A program made the position numbers and the translations under genes. DNA of 64,000 nucleotides from JABMNT01 sp048262655. GTDB lineage: Bacteria > Pseudomonadota > Alphaproteobacteria > Rhodospirillales > Casp-alpha2. Below are positions 9,125-18,543 of this stretch, piece after piece. The stretch is taken from contig JBLXEY010000001.1 in NCBI GenBank assembly GCA_048262655.1, forward strand, positions 124,001 through 188,000, in the 5' to 3' direction. Numbering within the stretch: position 1 is the stretch's first letter; the number at the start of each line of letters is the position of its first letter. The notes under the pieces were generated by a model that was not told the origin of the DNA, made no database searches, and saw only the letters and a list, made by a program, of their open reading frames with translations.

Positions 9125-10575
9125 CAGGCAGCCTCCCCAGCAGATGAAACAAACGGTTTAATGGGAAATAGGCCGGGAACATCAAAAGGAGCCTGATGAA
9201 CCCCAGGCAACGATTTCACAAATGCTTTAAAGGCATCACCGCGCGCCTCAAAACTGACAAATTGATCGAAGGATGCGCAGGCCGGCGACAGCAGGACAAT
9301 CGGTTTCCCCGCCCCCTGTTCTTTCGCCATTTCATAGGCTCTTGTCACCGCATCTCCAATTTCGCCACTAACGGTAAGCTCTACTTTACCTTCCAGATAG
9401 CGTGCAAAGCCTTCGGCAGATTCGCCGACCAGATAGGCGTGACGAACATCTTTCAGGTAGGCATCAACTCCGTCCAGCCCTCCTTCTTTCGAGCGCCCAC
9501 CGGCAATCCAATAAACGTTTTCATAGCAAGCGAGCGCCCGCGTCGCAGCTTCCGCATTTGTCGCCTTGCTGTCGTTAACAAAGGCAACACCATCCACAAC
9601 TTCAACTGGCTCCTGGCGATGAACCAAGCCTGGATAGCTTCGCAGTCCATCGATAATGTCATCGAGTATGATCCCGATGGCCCGCGCAGTTGCATAGGCT
9701 GCCGCGGCATTTTGCCAATTGTGGCGACCTGGCAACCCGGCCATGGTTGTGAGATCACAGACGCCCGTCTTACCGCCGTCCACATCATCTATCATAAGAC
9801 CATCTAATACATATACACCGCCCTCTACTCTCCGCTCGGTCGATATGGGAACAACGGTTTGGTTACCCGCGCGTTTAAGGTCCTGATATATGTCCTGGCA
9901 ATGAGTGTCATCAACACCGATAACCGCGGTCTGCGTTGTGGTTTGATCGTCAAATATCGTGGTCTTTGCGGCGACATAACCCTCCATCCCACCGTGGCGT
10001 TCAAGATGATCTGCACTGATATTTAGAAGGATGGCGACGTCGAACGGAACCGGACGAATCAATTCAAGCTGGTAAGACGACATTTCAAGCACATAAAACG
10101 CACTTTCATCCAGTGCCTGCAAATCCAGTGCAGGAATGCCAAAGTTGCCACCGATTTCAACCCGCTTGCCAGCTCGGTTAATGATGTGCCCCATCAGAGC
10201 TGTTGTTGTCGACTTCCCATTTGTCCCGGTAATCCCAATGTAGTTAGACGACGGCTGCGCGCGCAGCAAAAGCTCGATATCACACACAACATCAACGTCG
10301 GCGGCAATTGCCGATGCGACAATCGGATTCGGTTTTGGGTAGGTGTGAGGGATGCCAGGGCTAAGGATCAGCAAGGAGCAGCCACTCCAATCAAATGCGG
10401 ACAAATCAACTAGCGGAACACCATCTTCCAACGCCTTAGTCCGCGTTACCGGGCTGTCATCCCAAGCCGCAACGGTTGCCCCACCCGCCCGCAAAGCGCG
10501 AGCTGCAGACAAGCCAGAACGCCCCAAGCCCAAAACAGCCACGCTGACGCCTTTGAAGGAGGATAGGTCGATCAT
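9124..10575 (-). CDS. murD: UDP-N-acetylmuramoylalanine--D-glutamate ligase MurD
   Basis: Mur ligase adding D-Glu to UDP-MurNAc-L-Ala. It has 483 aa. The Rossmann motif VLGLGRSGLSAARAL is near the start, and the P-loop GITGTNGKSTTTAL is near residue 118. HRQEPVEVVDGVAFVNDSK marks the C-terminal domain. It starts 7 bp after mraY, so mraY, murD and ftsW form one tight translational unit. Confidence 0.98.
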   Translation of the reverse strand: MIDLSSFKGVSVAVLGLGRSGLSAARALRAGGATVAAWDDSPVTRTKALEDGVPLVDLSAFDWSGCSLLILSPGIPHTYPKPNPIVASAIAADVDVVCDIELLLRAQPSSNYIGITGTNGKSTTTALMGHIINRAGKRVEIGGNFGIPALDLQALDESAFYVLEMSSYQLELIRPVPFDVAILLNISADHLERHGGMEGYVAAKTTIFDDQTTTQTAVIGVDDTHCQDIYQDLKRAGNQTVVPISTERRVEGGVYVLDGLMIDDVDGGKTGVCDLTTMAGLPGRHNWQNAAAAYATARAIGIILDDIIDGLRSYPGLVHRQEPVEVVDGVAFVNDSKATNAEAATRALACYENVYWIAGGRSKEGGLDGVDAYLKDVRHAYLVGESAEGFARYLEGKVELTVSGEIGDAVTRAYEMAKEQGAGKPIVLLSPACASFDQFVSFEARGDAFKAFVKSLPGVHQAPFDVPGLFPIKPFVSSAGEAA

Positions 10576-10582
10576 ATCTGGA

Positions 10583-11671
10583 TCACCTCAACTTCAGGGT
10601 TGAAAGGCCAATCAAGGCCAAAATGGAAGCGATAATCCAAAACCGAATGACGATTGTACTTTCGGCCCAACCCTTTTTCTCAAAATGGTGATGTAGCGGT
10701 GCCATGGCAAATACACGCTTGCCGGTCAACTTAAATGAAGCAACCTGCACAATGACCGATACCGTTTCCAGGACAAACAAACCGCCTACGATTGCCAGGA
10801 CCAGTTCATGTTTTGTGATGACACTAACCGCGCCCAGCGCTCCGCCAAGAGCCAACGATCCCGTGTCTCCCATAAAAACTTTAGCAGGCGGAGCATTGTA
10901 CCAGAGAAACCCAAGGCCCGCCCCGACAACTGCACCACAGAAAACGGCCAGTTCACCGCTGCCCGGGACATAGTGGATTTGGAGATAATTCGCAAAGACA
11001 GAGTTGCCAACCAGATAGGCAATCAAAGCGAAGACGCCCGCAGCGATCATAACCGGCACGATCGCCAGACCATCAAGGCCATCCGTCAGGTTTACCGCAT
11101 TCGATGCACCGACCATGACCAGCACTGCAATACCGATAAACATCCAGCCGAAATTCAGCAGTGTGCTTTTCATGAACGGAACGGCAATCATCGTCGCCAA
11201 TGCGTCCGGCATTTGGCTGACAATCCAAAAGGCTGCGACACCGCTGATAGCGACTTGCATCAAAAGCTTAAGCTTGCCGGGCAAGCCTTTTGTATCGCGT
11301 TGGCTAACTTTCAAATAATCATCCAGGAAACCGATTGTGCCAAATGCAATCGTGACACCCAAGGCTGCCCACACGAAACCGTTTCTCAGATCAGCCCACA
11401 GCAGAGTCGCAATCGATAGCGCCAGCAAGATTAGGAACCCCCCCATTGTCGGAGTCCCTTTTTTTGTCAGTAAATGACTTTCCGGCCCATCCTCGCGGAT
11501 CGGTTGACCGCCACTCTGGCGGTTCTTCAACATGTTTATAACGACGGGGCCAAACAGGAAGCTGATAATCAGCGCTGTAATCACCGCACCGCCGGTTCGA
11601 AACGTCAGATAGCGAAAGACATTAAGAGCAGAAAATTGTTCGGCCATTGGGAAGAGAAGATTATAAAGCAT
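10583..11671 (-). CDS. mraY: Phospho-N-acetylmuramoyl-pentapeptide transferase MraY
   Basis: Integral membrane enzyme that transfers phospho-MurNAc-pentapeptide to undecaprenyl phosphate, giving lipid I. It has 362 aa and about ten transmembrane helices. The acidic active-site motifs GFLDDYLKV and NLTDGLDGLA are present, as are KVFMGDTGSLALGG and the HHHFE loop. The N-terminus MLYNLLFPMAEQFSALNVFR is typical of alphaproteobacterial MraY. It starts 11 bp after the murF stop. Confidence 0.98.
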   Translation of the reverse strand: MLYNLLFPMAEQFSALNVFRYLTFRTGGAVITALIISFLFGPVVINMLKNRQSGGQPIREDGPESHLLTKKGTPTMGGFLILLALSIATLLWADLRNGFVWAALGVTIAFGTIGFLDDYLKVSQRDTKGLPGKLKLLMQVAISGVAAFWIVSQMPDALATMIAVPFMKSTLLNFGWMFIGIAVLVMVGASNAVNLTDGLDGLAIVPVMIAAGVFALIAYLVGNSVFANYLQIHYVPGSGELAVFCGAVVGAGLGFLWYNAPPAKVFMGDTGSLALGGALGAVSVITKHELVLAIVGGLFVLETVSVIVQVASFKLTGKRVFAMAPLHHHFEKKGWAESTIVIRFWIIASILALIGLSTLKLR

Positions 11672-11682
11672 ACGATGGCTCC

Positions 11683-13146
11683 CTAATTCCCGTTAACCGC
11701 ATAAGCAGTCGTGTTGTCCGGAACGATATCCAATTCCAACTTCAATAAATCCTCAACAATTAATCCTGTGCGAGCGCCGTTAGACCCTTTGACCATAACC
11801 ACATCGGAAGGCCTGACGACGGACCTGATAAGAGGGAATAATTCTTGCGCTTCGCGTGCATGACCGCCGCGCATTTCGGACGGCAGAGCGTCCCACAAAA
11901 ACGACATCAATTGGCCCGTTGTAAAGACAAGATCAATATTATTATCACGCAACACATCAGCCAATTCAGCGTGCAGTTTATCGGCCTGATCACCGAGCTC
12001 CAGCATATCGCCAAGCACTGCAATCCGGCGCCCATCGTCAGATGTCTGCGCATTACCCAGGACGCCAATCGCAGCACGCATTGACGCAGGGCTTGCGTTA
12101 TAACTCTCATCTATCAACTGAAACACACCGCCGGATATCGATAGCGTGTGGAGGCGCCCCCTACCCTTCAATCCTTGCATTTCAGCAAGCATGGCCGCAG
12201 CCTGAACCGGATCGGCACCCAAGGCGTCAACGGCGCACAAAACGGCCAGCGCATTCTGAACCCAATGACGACCGGGAACAGAAATTTCAAACTCTATCAA
12301 TTGACCTCGAAGTTCTGCGGAAACAATACTAGAGCTCGCTTTCATCTCGACGCTTTTTAACTGGCAATCACAATCAGCAGCACTACCGAATGTCCTGACA
12401 TCTCGAATACCGGCTTTCTCTGCAGATGCTTTCAAACGCTCGATCATGGCATTATCTGCGTTCAAGACCGCAATCCCGCTCGGCCCAAGCCCGGAGAAAA
12501 TCTCTGCTTTGGCATCAGCAATTTCTTCGATGGTATCGAAAAATGCGCTATGGGCGTATTCGATAGCTGTGATAATCGCAACATCAGGGCGCACCATCTC
12601 ACTAAGCGGAGAAATTTCACCTGCAGCGCTCATCCCAAGCTCAAACACGCCAAACTCTGTATTCTGGTGCATTCGTGACAGGCTTAGCGGCAATCCGAAA
12701 TGGTTATTCAGGTTTCCAACGGTCGCCGTCGTCAGCCCCTGTTCCGCCAGAACCATTCTAAGCATTTCCTTGGTACCGGTTTTACCAACGCTCCCGGTCA
12801 CGGCGACAATCTTTGCAGCTGTTCGCTGCCGTGCCGCGCGCGCCAATCCCTCAAGGGCTTTCACCGTGTCTTCAACACACAGCAATCGAGTGCGGTATTT
12901 TGAGTAGAGAGTCTCGTCCAAGCGTTTCTTTACAATGACGGCGGCTGCTGCGCCAGCTTCCATGACATTCTCAACAAAGGAATGGCCATCATGAGATGGT
13001 CCCGAAATGGCTACGAACAAATCGCCCGGCTGAATTTGCCTACTGTCGATAGAAACGCCTTCAGCCTGCCAGGAACCAAATGCCTGGCCAGCTGACGCCT
13101 TGGCCGCTTCCTCGGCAGTCCACAGGGGTGTGAAGGGCAAACTCAT
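11683..13146 (-). CDS. murF: UDP-MurNAc-tripeptide--D-Ala-D-Ala ligase MurF
   Basis: Cytoplasmic Mur ligase that adds the D-Ala-D-Ala dipeptide supplied by Ddl. It has 487 aa. The N-terminal domain includes DSRQIQPGDLFVAISGP. The P-loop AVTGSVGKTGTKEM is near residue 115, and the C-terminal domain contains DESYNASPASMRAA. The start ATG overlaps the murE stop as ATGA. Confidence 0.97.
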   Translation of the reverse strand: MSLPFTPLWTAEEAAKASAGQAFGSWQAEGVSIDSRQIQPGDLFVAISGPSHDGHSFVENVMEAGAAAAVIVKKRLDETLYSKYRTRLLCVEDTVKALEGLARAARQRTAAKIVAVTGSVGKTGTKEMLRMVLAEQGLTTATVGNLNNHFGLPLSLSRMHQNTEFGVFELGMSAAGEISPLSEMVRPDVAIITAIEYAHSAFFDTIEEIADAKAEIFSGLGPSGIAVLNADNAMIERLKASAEKAGIRDVRTFGSAADCDCQLKSVEMKASSSIVSAELRGQLIEFEISVPGRHWVQNALAVLCAVDALGADPVQAAAMLAEMQGLKGRGRLHTLSISGGVFQLIDESYNASPASMRAAIGVLGNAQTSDDGRRIAVLGDMLELGDQADKLHAELADVLRDNNIDLVFTTGQLMSFLWDALPSEMRGGHAREAQELFPLIRSVVRPSDVVMVKGSNGARTGLIVEDLLKLELDIVPDNTTAYAVNGN

Positions 13147-14636
13147 AACCCTTCTCCAGCAATAAAATGTTCCGCAGCTTCAACATCGTTAAAGGGAAGA
13201 GTTTCGCTACCGACGATCTGACCTGTTTCATGGCCTTTACCGGCAATGATCAAAATATCACCAGAAGCGAGATCCGTAATTGCCCTTTCGATGGCTTCTA
13301 GACGGCTCGGTATTTCGATGGCATCGGGGCATCCCGCCATTGCCGCAGCTCTAATCGTCGCTGGGTTCTCATGCCTTGGGTTATCATCCGTGACGATGAC
13401 TTTGTCCGCAAGCTTACCAGCGATCATACCCATCTCTGGACGCTTGCCGGGGTCTCGGTCACCGCCACACCCGAAAACAACATGTAACCGCTTGTCTGTG
13501 TGTCCTCTGATAGCCTTTAAAACCTGCGCCAGAGCTTCCGGTGTATGCGCAAAGTCGACATAAACCGACGCCCCATTCTTTAAATGCGCGACATTTTGCA
13601 CGCGGCCCGGAATCCCCTTAAGGGTAGAAATCTCTCCAATTGCAGCTTCGATATTTTCACCAATTGCGGCGACCAAGCCAAGCGCGCACAAGGCATTCTC
13701 AGCCTGAAAGCGACCTACGAGCGGTAACATGACCTCGTGCAATGCTCCAAAGACCCGGATTTGCAATTCCTGCCCGTTTGTTTTTGGCTGGACGCGGACG
13801 AGCTCGATTTCGGCTCCGGCCGTGCCGTAACGGACCAACTGCAATCCCCTTCGTTGACTGGCGCTGATGAACGCATCGCTATACATGTCATCGGCATTCA
13901 CAACGGCCGCTCCACCCGCGACAACAACCTCAGAGAACAAACGAAGTTTTGCCTCCAGGTAGGCATCCAACGTTCCGTGATAATCCAGATGATCACGCGA
14001 CAAATTGGTGAAGGCGCCTGCAGATATTTTGATTCCGTCCAGTCGATACTGATCCAGTCCGTGACTAGAGGCTTCAATGGCCAAGCGCGCAATGCCCAAT
14101 TCCTCCAGCGCCGCCAGACTCTTATGTAAATCGACCGAATCCGGCGTCGTTAGATTGTAGGAGACGTCAAGCTCAGCGGCCTGACTTGGACTAATTCCAC
14201 TGAGTTCAATTCCCAGAGTTCCCGCGCTTGCCGACTTGTGCCCAAGCCCGCCAAGGATCTGTCGAACAAACCCGGCGACCGATGTTTTTCCATTTGTTCC
14301 CGTAACAGCGACAACGGTCTCCGGCTGAGCCACATAAAACTGGGCGGCAGCAAGAGAATACTGACGACGCGGATTTGGGTCCGTAAATAAAGGAATATCG
14401 GCGGGCAGCAAACCCGGGTCGGTGCCTTCAGATGCCAATACAGCGACTGCACCACGGGCCATCGCTTCAGGGATAAATTCGCGGCCATCGACATGGGTGC
14501 CCGGTAGAGCGGCAAAAAGAAAGCCGGGCTCTACCTGTCTTGAATCACAGGTGAGCCCTACTATCGTCTTATCACTGATGCCAGTTGCTATCGTCACCGG
14601 GTTTCCATCTCCAAACTGTAAATCACTGAGGCGCAC
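13143..14636 (-). CDS. murE: UDP-MurNAc-L-Ala-D-Glu--meso-diaminopimelate ligase MurE
   Basis: Mur ligase adding the third residue of the stem peptide. The motif DDNPRHENP contains the DNPR signature associated with meso-diaminopimelate specificity, so the wall is predicted to be the standard Gram-negative A1-gamma type. The P-loop AVTGTNGKTSVAGF is present. I start it at GTG 14636 (497 aa, beginning RLSDLQFG), because GGAG lies at good spacing and this is where MurE proteins normally begin. An in-frame ATG at 14687 would add 17 residues lying inside ftsI. It overlaps ftsI by 14 bp. Confidence 0.95.
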   Translation of the reverse strand: MRLSDLQFGDGNPVTIATGISDKTIVGLTCDSRQVEPGFLFAALPGTHVDGREFIPEAMARGAVAVLASEGTDPGLLPADIPLFTDPNPRRQYSLAAAQFYVAQPETVVAVTGTNGKTSVAGFVRQILGGLGHKSASAGTLGIELSGISPSQAAELDVSYNLTTPDSVDLHKSLAALEELGIARLAIEASSHGLDQYRLDGIKISAGAFTNLSRDHLDYHGTLDAYLEAKLRLFSEVVVAGGAAVVNADDMYSDAFISASQRRGLQLVRYGTAGAEIELVRVQPKTNGQELQIRVFGALHEVMLPLVGRFQAENALCALGLVAAIGENIEAAIGEISTLKGIPGRVQNVAHLKNGASVYVDFAHTPEALAQVLKAIRGHTDKRLHVVFGCGGDRDPGKRPEMGMIAGKLADKVIVTDDNPRHENPATIRAAAMAGCPDAIEIPSRLEAIERAITDLASGDILIIAGKGHETGQIVGSETLPFNDVEAAEHFIAGEGL

Positions 14637-16440
14637 TTTCCCGCTCCAGCGCCAAGCGCATTCGTTTCGCAAAATCTTCGTCGCCACTTTTTGGTGCAGT
14701 ATTCTTTTTACGCCAGTTCGCTTTCTTTAACAGAACGCTCGGCTTTGGCGTCGCCTTGGCTTTTCGAATTTTTGGTTTTGGGATAAATGGTGTTTCGAAA
14801 ACCACTTCTGTATCTGGTGCGATCCCAACCAGAGGCCCCATGCGGCTCACAATTCGGCCGACAACCGGCGCAGCCACCCAGCCGCCTGTCGCGTAGTTGA
14901 AGGTCTTCTTTGTACCGTGCGGCTCATCAACGACAACAAGAACAGAATAACGGGGATTATTCATAGGAAATGCAGCGCCAAAGGAAGCAATCCGCGACGA
15001 TTTTGCGTAGCCACGACCTTCCAATTTGTCGGCAGTCCCAGTTTTTCCACCAATCAAATATCCTTTAACTTCCGCCTTGCGCCCTGTTCCCCCTTCGACA
15101 ACCAAACGCATGAGTCGGCGCATTTGCATAGATGTTTTCTCTGACAAAACACGGCGGCCACTAGGGGCTCCCCCGTCAACCTTCAAAACAGTCACAGGAC
15201 GCCGAATGCCACCGTTCACCAGACTGGAAATTGCACCCGTCAACTGCACGGGGCTCACTGCAATACCGTGACCATAAGAAATTGTCATCGTGTTGATAGG
15301 GCGCCAAGGGGATGGCAACAGCGGCTTGCCAACCTCCGGCAGCTCAAGCTTGGCGGCACTTAACAGGCCCAGCCGGCGCAGGTATTCCTGTTGGCCTTCC
15401 GTACCAACGTCGACAGCCATTTTTGCAGCACCAATATTTGAAGAGTGAAGGATAATTTCGGGGAGGCTTAACCAGCGGTTTTTCGCGTGGTAATCAGAAA
15501 TAGCGAAGCGCGCAATACGGATCGGCTGCGACGCATCGTAGCCACTCTTCATTGTTACCGTGCCTGAATCCAGCGCCATAGCCGCCGTAAACAATTTGAA
15601 CGTCGAACCCATTTCGTAGACGCCCTTGGTCGCGCGATTAAAGGCAACATCACCAATAATTTGGTTAGGAGTATTCGGATCAAAATCGGGGGCGGAAGCC
15701 ATTGCTATTAACTCACCCGTATTGACGTCCATAATGACACCGGCACCACCAATTGCCGAAAACTCGTTAATCGTCTGCGCCAGTTCCTCTTGCAAAATCG
15801 CTTGAATTCTGAGATCAATCGACAACTCAATGGCACGCGCACCGGACCTTAATTGTTGGTCGAATTGCTTCTCAATCCCGGCGATTCCCAGCCCATCTAC
15901 ATTTGTCAATCCGAGAACATGCGCCGCCATATTTCCGTGCGGATATACCCGACGCTCCCCTTCCTGAAAGGCTAATCCGGGAATTCCCAATTTATTAATC
16001 TGATAATGCTGCTGTGGCGTCAAATTGCGCGCTAACCAAACAAAGCGCCCTTTCATTTGCATTTTTTGAGCAAGGTCCGCCGGGTCAAGTTCTGGCATCA
16101 CACTGGCGATTTTAAGCGCAGCCTCTTGCGGGTCCATAACACCCTTAGGGTCTGCGTAAAGCGAAGCGGTGGGCAGGCTGGTTGCCATAATGATGCCATT
16201 CCGGTCGGTAATATCACCGCGTCCAATAACGTTATCCGGCTCGACTTCGTTCGATGCAACATGCGGTTCACCACCAGCATTCAATACGGTCAAATCAACA
16301 ATTCGAGAAGCGATGCCACCGAAGGCCAGCGTCAGAACGACACCAGCGACCAAAAGCCGGTTACGTCCGGTCTCCAGGGCTTGTTTTCGAACACCGTCCA
16401 TCTGGCGTCGATTTTCTGTCGACATCGTCAGAGGGGTCAT
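14623..16440 (-). CDS. ftsI: Septal peptidoglycan transpeptidase FtsI (PBP3)
   Basis: Class B penicillin-binding protein that cross-links septal peptidoglycan with FtsW. It has 605 aa: a short basic cytoplasmic tail, one transmembrane helix at about residues 28-48, a dimerisation domain, and a transpeptidase domain with the SxxK motif in MGSTFKLF, the SxN motif in HSSNIG, and KTG in GGKTGTAD. A basic, Lys-rich C-terminal tail of about 60 residues follows. The ATG overlaps the ftsL stop by 4 bp; a second ATG at codon 6 is an alternative. Confidence 0.97.
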   Translation of the reverse strand: MTPLTMSTENRRQMDGVRKQALETGRNRLLVAGVVLTLAFGGIASRIVDLTVLNAGGEPHVASNEVEPDNVIGRGDITDRNGIIMATSLPTASLYADPKGVMDPQEAALKIASVMPELDPADLAQKMQMKGRFVWLARNLTPQQHYQINKLGIPGLAFQEGERRVYPHGNMAAHVLGLTNVDGLGIAGIEKQFDQQLRSGARAIELSIDLRIQAILQEELAQTINEFSAIGGAGVIMDVNTGELIAMASAPDFDPNTPNQIIGDVAFNRATKGVYEMGSTFKLFTAAMALDSGTVTMKSGYDASQPIRIARFAISDYHAKNRWLSLPEIILHSSNIGAAKMAVDVGTEGQQEYLRRLGLLSAAKLELPEVGKPLLPSPWRPINTMTISYGHGIAVSPVQLTGAISSLVNGGIRRPVTVLKVDGGAPSGRRVLSEKTSMQMRRLMRLVVEGGTGRKAEVKGYLIGGKTGTADKLEGRGYAKSSRIASFGAAFPMNNPRYSVLVVVDEPHGTKKTFNYATGGWVAAPVVGRIVSRMGPLVGIAPDTEVVFETPFIPKPKIRKAKATPKPSVLLKKANWRKKNTAPKSGDEDFAKRMRLALERESAPQ

Positions 16441-16799
16441 TGCGATATTTCCTTCTTCAGGGCGTCGCTAATCTTCTGATCTGGCGACGTGTTGACACCT
16501 AGGTCTTCGCTGGGCCGCATTTCGAGATGATCATCAAGATCAGCCTCTGTCGTAAATTGTGCATTTTCCAGAGGCCCCAAATCTAAATGTCGTGCCGCCA
16601 AAAAGCGGAGCCGATTGGGCTCGTTCAAATGACTCCATTCCGCCTTCAACACGTGCACGGCCTGCCGGTTGCTAGCGATCTCACGATTTATCTGGGTGAG
16701 CGTATCCTCAAGGTCCTGGACCTGGTATTTGACAACGAACAGTGCCAGCCCGGTCGAGGCCGCCAAAACTGTCGTGAATAGTGTGGAGCGTCGGATCAT
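16437..16799 (-). CDS. ftsL: Cell division protein FtsL
   Basis: Small bitopic divisome protein of 120 aa. A short basic N-terminus leads into one transmembrane helix (about residues 7-25) and then a heptad-like helix (VKYQVQDLEDTLTQINREI) expected to pair with FtsB. The start at 16799 has AGGAGG upstream and lies 13 bp after rsmH. A longer in-frame start at 16856 would overlap rsmH and remove the clean N-in topology. The sequence is too divergent for a strong motif, but gene order between rsmH and ftsI fixes the assignment. Confidence 0.92.
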   Translation of the reverse strand: MIRRSTLFTTVLAASTGLALFVVKYQVQDLEDTLTQINREIASNRQAVHVLKAEWSHLNEPNRLRFLAARHLDLGPLENAQFTTEADLDDHLEMRPSEDLGVNTSPDQKISDALKKEISQ

Positions 16800-16812
16800 G
16801 GCTCTTTCCTCC

Positions 16813-17766
16813 TCACGCCGCAGCCAAGACGGGTGCGGACGTCCGTTCTGCCACACGAAGCCTGGCTGAACGGGCTCGCGGGTTCATGGCCACTTCTTTA
16901 GAGCTCGCCTTGAAACCTGACTTTTTCGTCACCTTAAAAGTGGGCACGCGAACTTCACCCGCATCGGGCAAATGTCGGGAGGGGCGCGGCGCGTCGCCGC
17001 AACGATCTCTCAAAAACATCTTAACACGACGATCTTCGAGCGAATGAAACGATACAACAGCAAGCCTGCCGCCGGGCGCCAAAAGTCGTTCGGCGGCACA
17101 GAGGCCACGGTCAAGCTCCCCCAATTCGTCATTCACAAAAATTCTAAGGGCCTGAAAAGTCCGCGTTGCCGGGTCAATCCCATCCTTGGATTTGGCGACA
17201 ACACTGCGGACCAGTGATGCTAATTGGCCGGTACGGGTAATTGCAGTGGTTTTACGCAACTCGACAATGGCGTGAGCAATCCGTCGCGAGGCCCGCTCTT
17301 CGCCAAACTGATATATGATATTGGCCAATTCTTCTTCTGCAAATTGATTAACAACATCTGCCGCCGTCTGCTCAGACGAGCCCATTCGCATATCCAACGG
17401 CCCATCACCACGAAAAGAAAAACCACGACCGGGATCATCGATTTGCATAGAAGAAACGCCGATATCCAGGGCGACCCCGTCGATCCTGTCGACCCCTACC
17501 TCAGCAAGCAGCGCCTCCATATCCCCATAACAACCGCTCAAGACCGTAATCTGGCCCGGATACTCAGCACTCAGCGCGCCTGCGTATGATTGCGCCAAAG
17601 GATCGCGGTCAATTCCCCAAACCGTGCACTTTGCCGCCTGCAAAATTGCGGCGCTATAGCCACCAGCCCCAAACGTGCCATCGACATACGCGCCGCCACT
17701 TTTAGGTGCTAATCCCTGAACAACTTCGTCCACTAATACGGAGATATGATCTTTCGGCGTGGTCAT
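16813..17766 (-). CDS. rsmH: 16S rRNA (cytosine-1402-N4)-methyltransferase RsmH
   Basis: SAM-dependent methyltransferase (formerly MraW) that methylates C1402 of 16S rRNA. It has 317 aa. The SAM site YVDGTFGAGGYS is near residue 27. The family-typical LDIGVSSMQIDDPGRGFSF and VSFHSLEDRRVKMFLRD segments are both present. The ATG overlaps the mraZ stop by 4 bp. Confidence 0.98.
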   Translation of the reverse strand: MTTPKDHISVLVDEVVQGLAPKSGGAYVDGTFGAGGYSAAILQAAKCTVWGIDRDPLAQSYAGALSAEYPGQITVLSGCYGDMEALLAEVGVDRIDGVALDIGVSSMQIDDPGRGFSFRGDGPLDMRMGSSEQTAADVVNQFAEEELANIIYQFGEERASRRIAHAIVELRKTTAITRTGQLASLVRSVVAKSKDGIDPATRTFQALRIFVNDELGELDRGLCAAERLLAPGGRLAVVSFHSLEDRRVKMFLRDRCGDAPRPSRHLPDAGEVRVPTFKVTKKSGFKASSKEVAMNPRARSARLRVAERTSAPVLAAA

Positions 17767-18239
17767 TCACTGACCTCCGCTCGATCGTCCATTTTTGTAA
17801 GCTTCAAGGTTGCACCACGCGCTTTGGCGCGTTCAAACGCCATCGCACTGAAGGTCTCAAACGCCTCAGGCAACCATATCTGAAAACGCGGCCCCTGGCC
17901 GACAAAAAGAACTTCCGACTTTATTTCTGCATAATCAGCCAGATCAGACGGCAAAACGATTCGCCCTTCCGGGTCAAAATTTAGTTCATGGGCGTTTGCG
18001 AGGATGACAGATGCCAAATCATCCTGATCATCCGAGAATAAATCCAGATCATCGAGGCTTTGGCTCAGTCGTGTCATGAACTCTTCATCGCAGGCTTCGA
18101 TCGCCTGCTGCTTGAAGCGAGGGTAGACATACAGACTTGATAAGCCACGGGCCTGCAAGGCCGCGCGGAAGGGTTTAGGCACAGAAACCCGCCCTTTTTT
18201 ATCAATCTTGTTGACGTGTTTGCCAACAAACAATGCCAT
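17763..18239 (-). CDS. mraZ: Transcriptional regulator MraZ
   Basis: First gene of the dcw run and DNA-binding repressor of its own operon in the studied cases. It has 158 aa with two MraZ/AbrB-like half-domains, each with the DxxxR motif: DKKGRVSVP near residue 15 and DPEGRIVLP near residue 90. The ATG at 18239 begins the conserved MALFVGKHVNKID. An in-frame start four codons earlier is less likely. Five matching operator boxes lie about 135 bp upstream, consistent with autoregulation. Confidence 0.96.
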   Translation of the reverse strand: MALFVGKHVNKIDKKGRVSVPKPFRAALQARGLSSLYVYPRFKQQAIEACDEEFMTRLSQSLDDLDLFSDDQDDLASVILANAHELNFDPEGRIVLPSDLADYAEIKSEVLFVGQGPRFQIWLPEAFETFSAMAFERAKARGATLKLTKMDDRAEVSE

Positions 18240-18372
18240 TACGGCCCCCATTATTTAAACGCGTTTAATGCCGGATACTTCCGACACGTGAGAAGCGACA
18301 TTCTGTAACTTCCCGATATCGACACCCCATCGGCCGCATAGACCTCTTGGTGGTTCCCCAAAATCACATAAT

Positions 18373-18417
18373 TGGGTAATTATGGGATATCATGGGAAAT
18401 AATGGGCGTCAATGGGA
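18373..18417 (+). promoter_or_regulatory. Five phased TGGGN boxes, probable MraZ operator
   Basis: On the plus strand, TGGG occurs at 18373, 18383, 18393, 18403 and 18413: TGGGT, TGGGA, TGGGA, TGGGC and TGGGA, each separated by five AT-rich bases. In Escherichia coli MraZ binds direct TGGGN repeats with 5-nt spacers upstream of mraZ, so the match is specific. Here there are five boxes and the motif reads away from mraZ, towards the divergent DUF2161 gene. I could not choose a convincing -35/-10 pair in either direction. The rest of the 304-bp divergent spacer (18240-18543) shows nothing else I can name. Confidence 0.8.
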
Positions 18418-18543
18418 TTAGTATGTTATAAAGGGGGTTAACAAAGGGTTTCCAATGGTTCGGCCACCTTCCTAACCATCTGACCAATAGATTCAGAATT
18501 CGTTAAAGGTGAGACGATAAAGTGATCTTTTTGAGGCACGTTA

